Origin: CAZPZZ01 sp964591245
GTDB taxonomy: Bacteria > Acidobacteriota > Vicinamibacteria > Vicinamibacterales > UBA8438
Length of the DNA stretch: 5,615 nt
Reading direction: 5' to 3'
Assembly (NCBI GenBank): GCA_964591245.1
Contig: CAZPZZ010000213.1
Coordinates: 1-5,615, forward strand
Positions 1 to 3,959 of this stretch are shown here, one piece after another. The notes beneath the pieces are model-generated. The model worked only from the letters and a program-made list of their open reading frames with translations. It had not been told where the DNA came from and did not search any database. Numbering within the stretch: position 1 is the stretch's first letter; each line of letters begins with the position of its first letter. The position numbers and the translations under genes are program-made.

Positions 1-580
1 CCCAGGTTTCGTCTCCGGCACGCTTGGCGCCTTTGGCGAATACTTGAAATTCCCACTGGCCGGAAGCGACCTCGGCGTTGATACCTTCGACGTTGATGCC
101 AGCGTCAAGACAGGCGTCCAAATGTTCATCCACGCACGCACGTCCATGAGCATTCTTGGCACCAACTGAACAATAGTATGGACCCTGGGGACCTGGGTAG
201 CCGCGATCGGGAAATCCTGGTGGTAGCTGACTGCTCACGTCCCATAGGAAATACTCTTGTTCGAAGCCAAACCAAAAGTCGTCATCATCATCGTCGATGG
301 TTGCTCGGCCATTCGACGCATGAGGCGTTCCGTCCGCGTTCAACACCTCGGTCATGACGAGCCAGGCATTCTTACGGCACGGGTCGGGGAACAAGGCAAC
401 CGGCTTCAATAAGCAGTCCGAATCATTTCCAGCCGCTTGCTCGGTCGAACTCCCGTCGAATGACCACATCGGACATCCTTCCAACGTGCCATCAAAATCT
501 CTCTCGACGGTGGTTTTTGACCGGAGGCTTTGTGTTGGCTTGTAACCATCCAACCAAATGTACTCTAGCTTGGCTAGCAT
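1..580 (-). CDS. glnII: Glutamine synthetase, eukaryotic-type GSII (beta-grasp), 5' part only
   Basis: This gene should encode ATP-dependent glutamine synthetase, which joins glutamate and ammonia into glutamine in the cytoplasm. The reading frame runs from ATG 580-578 to the left edge without a stop and gives 193 residues; the family is usually about 340, so roughly the last 150 are outside. The N-terminal beta-grasp domain begins LEYIWLDGYKPTQSLRSKT (5-23) and carries the substrate loop WSFDGSSTEQA (39-49). The catalytic domain shows FWFGFEQEYF (102-111, metal-binding glutamates), YPGPQGPYYCSVG (128-140) and GINAEVASGQWEFQV (166-180), all typical of GSII rather than bacterial GSI. Six aspartates in a row (96-101) link the two domains. 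A good AAGGAG site precedes the ATG, and a sigma-54-like promoter lies about 215 bp upstream of it, which suggests nitrogen control. The family call is near certain; the symbol is by family resemblance. Confidence 0.96.
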   Translation of the reverse strand, partial: MLAKLEYIWLDGYKPTQSLRSKTTVERDFDGTLEGCPMWSFDGSSTEQAAGNDSDCLLKPVALFPDPCRKNAWLVMTEVLNADGTPHASNGRATIDDDDDDFWFGFEQEYFLWDVSSQLPPGFPDRGYPGPQGPYYCSVGAKNAHGRACVDEHLDACLDAGINVEGINAEVASGQWEFQVFAKGAKRAGDETW

Positions 581-591
581 CTTTCTAAGGA

Positions 592-597
592 CTCCTT
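592..597 (-). promoter_or_regulatory. Ribosome binding site of the glutamine synthetase gene
   Basis: On the minus strand AAGGAG lies 11 nt before ATG 580-578. The spacing is slightly long but usable. It supports this ATG, which also begins the conserved KLEYIWLDG N-terminus. Confidence 0.75.
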
Positions 598-607
598 CGT
601 TGAATGT

Positions 608-629
608 GAGAGAACTGAAATATTCTCTC
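608..629 (-). promoter_or_regulatory. Inverted repeat in the glutamine synthetase leader
   Basis: Perfect 7-bp arms, GAGAGAA and TTCTCTC, are separated by 8 bases. The repeat lies 28 bp upstream of the glutamine synthetase ATG and about 155 nt into the transcript predicted from the sigma-54-like promoter. It could be an RNA hairpin in the 5' leader or an operator for a second promoter. No U-tract follows, so it is not a terminator. Function is inferred only from position. Confidence 0.4.
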
Positions 630-794
630 GGTCTTTAGTTCAGCGCTCACGGTTGATGCCTGACTCTGGTTACGAGCCGGATCTTCTTTCTTACGCGAGG
701 ACCCACAACCTCACAATCATGCCGACGATGTTTCTTGGCATCCATACGGGAAAGGCGACCAGGCCTCCTCGATCTATCGCGACAGAGGTTTCGA

Positions 795-811
795 AGCAAA
801 CCGCGTACCAA
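795..811 (-). promoter_or_regulatory. Sigma-54 (RpoN) -24/-12 promoter candidate for glutamine synthetase
   Basis: Read on the minus strand the site is TTGGTACGCGGTTTGCT. It matches the sigma-54 consensus TTGGCACG-N4-TTGCW at every consensus position except one (T for C after GG). The invariant GG (complement of 808-809) and GC (complement of 796-797) have the correct 10-bp gap. Transcription would start near 784, leaving a leader of about 200 nt. Glutamine synthetase genes, including glnII of rhizobia, are known sigma-54/NtrC targets, so the location fits. It was found by eye and not scored. Confidence 0.65.
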
Positions 812-822
812 TAATGTGTCGA

Positions 823-1054
823 GACAAGGAGAATCGGGTCCACCCTAATGGTCGTAGCGTGTTTTGGAAATCGTAGGTGGTTTTGTCAGCCCTAAACCAG
901 CGACGGTATTCTAGCTATTTCCTACAACCTTGTCGGCGAATCCCGCTTTCCTGACAAGCTTGTCGGCAGTATCCGGGTGCATGTCGTCGTGGGAATGTTC
1001 CGTTACCCGAGCATCCAGAGAAACCGACGTCCATGTGTTGAGCTGACAAGTCAG
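823..1054. repeat. Cluster of GACAAG/CTTGTC hexamers with a 12-bp palindrome
   Basis: GACAAG occurs at 823-828, 953-958 and 1045-1050, and its complement CTTGTC at 929-934 and 959-964. Copies 953-958 and 959-964 abut to form the perfect palindrome GACAAGCTTGTC. CTTGTCGGC is directly repeated at 929-937 and 959-967, exactly 30 bp apart. The copy at 1045 lies in the near-palindrome CTGACAAGTCAG (1043-1054). Five copies in about 230 bp is far above the roughly 0.1 expected by chance for this hexamer pair, but the motif was chosen after looking. The cluster lies upstream of the sigma-54-like promoter, where activator sites normally sit. The binding protein is unknown. Confidence 0.4.
965..981 (-). 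promoter_or_regulatory. NtrC-like dyad upstream of the sigma-54 promoter
   Basis: On the plus strand the site reads GGCAGT-ATCCG-GGTGCA. Against the NtrC consensus TGCACY-N5-GGTGCA it matches all six positions of one half-site and four of six in the other. It is centred about 190 bp upstream of the predicted glutamine synthetase start, within the usual range for sigma-54 enhancers. It overlaps the right end of the CTTGTCGGC repeat. One imperfect dyad is weak evidence by itself; the promoter and target gene make it more plausible. Confidence 0.35.
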
Positions 1055-1184
1055 GAGTGAGACACGCCTTCCAACTCGCAACCCGAGATCGCGCACGAGA
1101 CGTTGAAACGCCCTTGCCGAGCATGCGGCCAATCGAGCCAGGCATCCCGGCCGAGCAGTCGACGCGCTGAAGAAACTGATTCAC

Positions 1185-1190
1185 TATAAT
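1185..1190 (+). promoter_or_regulatory. Possible -10 box (TATAAT) for the leader ORF/cyclotransferase unit
   Basis: A perfect TATAAT lies 48 bp before the GTG of the small ORF, which would place the start near 1197 with a leader of about 36 nt. I see no acceptable -35 box 16-18 bp upstream and no extended TGn, so the call rests on one box and its position. Confidence 0.3.
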
Positions 1191-1232
1191 TGGCAGTTCA
1201 CCGTATTGCAATCCGACGGAAGGAGAAGGCGC

Positions 1233-1349
1233 GTGCTGTTCTACGCGACCGCTGAGAGGAGTGGACCGGGAGGTTGGTCCGCATATTTTTTCACGGTGCA
1301 GGGTGAAACAGGACTGGCATTGTGGTGTCGAGAAGAGAGTAACGGATGA
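1233..1349 (+). CDS. Small leader ORF, 38 residues, overlapping the cyclotransferase start
   Basis: The frame begins GTG CTG TTC TAC and ends at TGA 1347-1349. A strong ribosome binding site, AAGGAG at 1220-1225 within a longer purine run, stands 7 nt before the GTG. The stop overlaps the next gene's start as ATGA (1346-1349), a sign of translational coupling. That matters because the cyclotransferase has only a poor site of its own (purine-rich GAGAAGAGAG upstream). The peptide starts LFYATAERSGPGGW, is rich in Gly and aromatics, ends LWCREESNG, and matches no family I know. It has no signal peptide or clear membrane helix. A terminator-like stem-loop lies inside the ORF (codons 10-20), so the act of translation may be its function. 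It may alternatively be a real small protein, or chance. Confidence 0.5.
   Translation: MLFYATAERSGPGGWSAYFFTVQGETGLALWCREESNG
1261..1291 (+). terminator. Terminator-like stem-loop inside the leader ORF (possible attenuator)
   Basis: GTGGACC (1261-1267) pairs with GGTCCGC (1276-1282): seven base pairs including one G-U, around an 8-base loop GGGAGGTT. Three bases later comes a run of six T (1286-1291). This is the form of a plus-strand intrinsic terminator, and no plus-strand gene ends before it. It therefore most likely acts on the leader transcript of the cyclotransferase gene. GCGACC at 1245-1250 could pair instead with GGTCCGC, with one bulge, as an antiterminator. The stem is short, so strength is uncertain. 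Confidence 0.4.
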
Positions 1350-2482
1350 CAGCGAGGGACACGAACCAATGGAAGGATGCCGGCACAGGGTATCCAGGTG
1401 GCTGCTACTTTGCCTATGGCGCGAATCTCAATGTGGATGACTTTCGGAGGTGGTGTGCCGCCCATGGTCTACCCGGTACGCTCTTGCGCGCCTGTCGTGG
1501 CGTGGTCCGACTTGCGGATGCCGAATTGCATTTTGACTATTACTCGGAGCGCCGTCGGGGAGGTGTTCTGAACCTGCGTCCCCGGGTAGGGCAAATTGTC
1601 GAAGGCGTATTGTTCGAGGTCGATGCGTGCGAGCGTAATGCGCTCGACCGAAAGGAGGGAGTGCCTTCCTGCTACGAGCGCGTGCCTGTGCATGTGTTTG
1701 ACGGCGAGGGAAGGACCATTGATGCCTTCACCTACCGGGTGCCTTCAGTGCGGTGTGGGGGATTCGTCAAACCCACCATGGCCTATCTGCAAGTCGTGCG
1801 TAGAGGATTGGAAAAGTTTGGGCTCTGCACCAGACAACTCGAGGCCGCTGCCGTAGATATCAGTGCGCCCCTCGTTTTGGACGGCGTGTTTGTGTACGGC
1901 ACGCTCATGCGTGGCGAGGAGCGTTTCCGCACGCTCGCACAGGTGGCGGAATTCGAATGTGCTCTGCTCGCAACCACGAAAGGACGTTTACTTGATTTGG
2001 GTGCGTACCCTGCAGTGGTCCGAGATGCAGACGGCTCTGTTGACGGTGAGTTCATGTGTTTTCGGAATTTGCCTGCGGTACTCGACCTGCTTGATCCTAT
2101 CGAAGGTTTCGAGGGATACCACGCCGGATCGCTGTATCACCGCGTTCCTGGCGTTGCCCAGGTCGGTGACGGTCGGTCCCGGTCAGTCTGGATCTACGTT
2201 CTGGCTGATGCAGGGATCGGTCGGCCGACTATTGCTTCGGGCAGTTGGCGAAAACACCGCAACCGACATCACACGTTCATGGAGGCTCTCTTCAATGCAC
2301 ACACGGCTGGTCAAGAGGATAGTGGCCAGGCCAGGGAACGCGTGGTGGCGGGTGCGAGAACCGGTGGACTCGAGGACATTGCGCAGGCGGACATTGCACT
2401 CGCGGGGCGTTTCCTCTGCGGCACCATGTCTGAACACGATCTCGCACAACGCACGGGTAAATGGGTCTGCGTTCCGCGGTGA
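1346..2482 (+). CDS. Tandem gamma-glutamylcyclotransferase-family fusion protein
   Basis: The 378-residue protein contains two gamma-glutamylcyclotransferase-fold domains. Known members release 5-oxoproline from gamma-glutamyl amino acids, gamma-glutamylamines or glutathione. Domain 1 (about 20-165) has YFAYGANL (21-28, the YGSNL substrate loop with Ser changed to Ala) and LDRKEGVPSCY (100-110) with the expected catalytic Glu104, resembling human GGCT. Domain 2 (about 180-310) has VFVYGTLMRGEERF (181-194) and LDPIEGFEGY (249-258) with expected catalytic Glu253, closer to the AIG2/GGACT/BtrG branch, and ends at SGSWRKHR (298-305). The last 70 residues match nothing I recognise. No signal peptide, so cytoplasmic. 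The start is ATG 1346, overlapping the leader ORF's stop; 20 residues precede the first motif. Both glutamates are present, so both domains may be active. Substrates are unknown. Confidence 0.88.
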   Translation: MTARDTNQWKDAGTGYPGGCYFAYGANLNVDDFRRWCAAHGLPGTLLRACRGVVRLADAELHFDYYSERRRGGVLNLRPRVGQIVEGVLFEVDACERNALDRKEGVPSCYERVPVHVFDGEGRTIDAFTYRVPSVRCGGFVKPTMAYLQVVRRGLEKFGLCTRQLEAAAVDISAPLVLDGVFVYGTLMRGEERFRTLAQVAEFECALLATTKGRLLDLGAYPAVVRDADGSVDGEFMCFRNLPAVLDLLDPIEGFEGYHAGSLYHRVPGVAQVGDGRSRSVWIYVLADAGIGRPTIASGSWRKHRNRHHTFMEALFNAHTAGQEDSGQARERVVAGARTGGLEDIAQADIALAGRFLCGTMSEHDLAQRTGKWVCVPR

Positions 2483-2738
2483 TGTGTGGATTTGGGGTGC
2501 GACTCTGCTAAGAAGCTGGACGAAATCGATGTTTCCCGTTCGGAGTCTGTGGTCTTGGACGTCATGGGTGCATGTGCATTCAGCCATGCTGGCGCTCGAG
2601 TGTGTACTCTAGCGATCGTGCTCGCTGCCGGGGACGGTATCGGCGCTTCGTACATCGAGGGTTTTGTGTGTACTGGAAATCTGTCGAGCCGGCGTAATAG
2701 AGTGGCCCCAGCAGGTTGTGAGCTCGAGGAGGAACTCA
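2483..2738 (+). other. Gap between the cyclotransferase and the exported haem protein gene
   Basis: No terminator with a U-tract and no convincing promoter is visible here. A 9-bp direct repeat GTGTGTACT occurs at 2600-2608 and 2666-2674. The frame stays open after the cyclotransferase stop, from a GTG at 2486 to 2929, but it has no ribosome binding site, no recognisable domain and overlaps the next gene. The promoter of the two-gene exported unit probably lies here or further upstream. Confidence 0.5.
2726..2732 (+). promoter_or_regulatory. Ribosome binding site for the upstream ATG of the haem protein
   Basis: GAGGAGG, close to a perfect anti-16S match, sits 6 nt before ATG 2739. This makes the 406-residue form the first choice, although it gives an unusually long 28-residue region before the hydrophobic signal core. 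Confidence 0.55.
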
Positions 2739-3959
2739 ATGGAGCGGTGTTCAAATTCCGACCACCTGATTGTTCGGCTGTGTCAGGCGTGCTTCCGGGA
2801 GGTAGTCGTGTCGACGTGGCGCACGGTGTTGGTGCTCGCTGGAGTCGTTTTTTTCGGCGTGTGGGGCGGAGAGTCGAGCGCGGTGGCGGTTGCGCAGGGA
2901 CAGGAATCAGAAACGCCGGAAGGTGGTGACCCGGAAACCTCCCAGTATCTCGCCGAACTGGCGGCGGCAGGATTGGGAATTTATGCGCGTGAAGATCCGC
3001 GCGCCGATACGTTCTCCATTGAGCGAGCGATGTCGTTTATGGATGGCGTTGCCGTCAGCTGGGGTAACCGTTATGAGTGTGTTACCTGCCACACGAACGG
3101 CTTTTACCTCACCGTACCGCCGGAATTGGTCGCGGGACGACCTGACTTCGAGAGAGCACAGGCGCAGGCGAGAGCCTATGTCGAGTCGTGGCCGGATCTC
3201 GCCGAGGTACGCTCGGAAAAAGCGTTCCTGGAGGACACCTACGTGGTGGCAACAGCGGCCTTCTTGTCCATCAGCGAGTTGCAAACGACCGGAAATTTGA
3301 GCGATGTAGCGATAGAGAGTTTGAACCGCGCTTGGGCACTGCAGGATCTGGATGGCCATTGGGAAAATTGGATCGTGTGTAATTGGCCTCCCTTTGAAAG
3401 TGACCATCACTTCGGGGTGTCGCTGATGGCTCTGGCGGTGGGAATGGCTCCGGAGATGTACCGGCGTTCGGCTCCCGCGCGCGAGGGTATGGCCCGGCTT
3501 CGTCGCTTCCTTTCCGCGAACCCACCAGAACATACGCACCAGCGGGGTATGTTGCTCTGGGTGAGCCGGTACGTGGAAGACCTCATCACGGCCGACCAGC
3601 GAGATGCCTGGATCGACGAACTTCGTGGCCTGCAGCGCGACGATGGCGGCTGGGCCTCGGGTGCATTGGGTGCATGGCGCCAGAGAGACGGTGCCGAGAC
3701 CCAACCCTGGGTCCAGGTGGAGAGTGATGGCTACGGCACGGGCTTTGTGACCTTCGTTCTGCTCGAGGCCGGAATCCCGGTGAGCGACTCGGCTATTAGC
3801 CGTGGGCTGCAGTGGCTTCGAGAAAACCAGCGTGAGCGAGGGTATTGGTGGACTCAATCACTGCGCAACAATCTCGAGACACCGAATTTTCTGACCCATA
3901 CGGGAACGACCTTCGCAATCAAGGCGCTGGCGGCAGCAAGGGGGAGAGACCCCGAATGA
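2739..3959 (+). CDS. Exported c-type haem protein with alpha/alpha-toroid (squalene-cyclase-like) repeats
   Basis: The 406-residue product appears to be exported and to bind one covalent haem. A hydrophobic segment (VLVLAGVVFFGVW, 30-42) followed by SSAVAVAQG (46-54) looks like a Sec signal peptide with cleavage near 50-53. CVTCH (114-118) is the only CxxCH haem site, in the context WGNRYECVTCHTNGFYL. The rest resembles the terpene-cyclase/prenyltransferase alpha/alpha toroid, with QW-like repeats at 202-208 (QDLDGHW), 299-305 (QRDDGGW) and 364-370 (QRERGYW). The cyclase DXDD acid motif is absent, so it is unlikely to be a squalene-hopene cyclase. I infer a periplasmic binding or redox role. 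ATG 2739 has GAGGAGG 6 nt upstream; GTG 2808, with GGGAGG 5 nt upstream, would give 383 residues and a more usual short signal peptide. The stop overlaps the amidohydrolase start (ATGA). Confidence 0.85.
   Translation: MERCSNSDHLIVRLCQACFREVVVSTWRTVLVLAGVVFFGVWGGESSAVAVAQGQESETPEGGDPETSQYLAELAAAGLGIYAREDPRADTFSIERAMSFMDGVAVSWGNRYECVTCHTNGFYLTVPPELVAGRPDFERAQAQARAYVESWPDLAEVRSEKAFLEDTYVVATAAFLSISELQTTGNLSDVAIESLNRAWALQDLDGHWENWIVCNWPPFESDHHFGVSLMALAVGMAPEMYRRSAPAREGMARLRRFLSANPPEHTHQRGMLLWVSRYVEDLITADQRDAWIDELRGLQRDDGGWASGALGAWRQRDGAETQPWVQVESDGYGTGFVTFVLLEAGIPVSDSAISRGLQWLRENQRERGYWWTQSLRNNLETPNFLTHTGTTFAIKALAAARGRDPE
2797..2802 (+). promoter_or_regulatory. Ribosome binding site for the alternative GTG start of the haem protein
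   Basis: GGGAGG sits 5 nt before GTG 2808, in frame with ATG 2739. Starting here gives MSTWRTVLVLAGVV, a classical short signal peptide. Both sites are strong, so the start is not settled by sequence. Confidence 0.5.

Larger units (their letters stand above)
581..1232. other. Divergent intergenic region without a supportable gene
   Basis: This roughly 650-bp stretch separates the minus-strand glutamine synthetase gene from the plus-strand small ORF. It holds the ribosome binding site, hairpin, sigma-54-like promoter, hexamer cluster, NtrC-like dyad and a TATAAT box described separately. A 5-bp inverted repeat ATGCC/GGCAT (719-723 and 737-741) is also present. Open frames of up to 98 codons on the minus strand between 911 and 1211 have no recognisable domain and no good ribosome binding site. 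A decayed gene there cannot be excluded. Confidence 0.6.

Noticed and set aside
354..545. Plus-strand 63-codon ORF at the left end
   Set aside because: It lies antisense to the clearly conserved glutamine synthetase N-terminus.
647..745. A 32-residue, very basic ORF (MDAKKHRRHD...) in the glnII leader, minus strand
   Set aside because: The only SD-like sequence, GAGGAGG, is 18 nt before the ATG, which is too far, and no relative is recognised.
911..1211. Minus-strand open frames of 98 and 73 codons in the divergent region
   Set aside because: No recognisable domain, the 73-codon frame needs a TTG start, no good ribosome binding site, and they overlap each other. A decayed gene remains possible but unsupported.
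2560..2586. CATGG/CCATG inverted repeat after the cyclotransferase as a terminator
   Set aside because: Five-base arms with a 16-base loop and no T-tract.
2600..2674. Direct repeat GTGTGTACT, 66 bp apart
   Set aside because: Short, low-complexity, not palindromic and without a tied promoter; consistent with chance.
2486..2929. Open frame continuing in phase after the cyclotransferase stop
   Set aside because: No ribosome binding site at its GTG, no domain, and its second half is an alternate frame of the haem protein gene. TGA readthrough has no supporting signal.
2907..3857. A 316-codon open frame antisense to the haem protein gene
   Set aside because: The plus-strand frame has a signal peptide, CxxCH and QW-like repeats; the antisense frame has no recognisable features and is explained by GC-rich codon structure.
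2739..3959. Annotation as an active squalene-hopene cyclase
   Set aside because: The protein is too short (about 400 versus over 600 residues), lacks DXDD, and carries a haem site and signal peptide.
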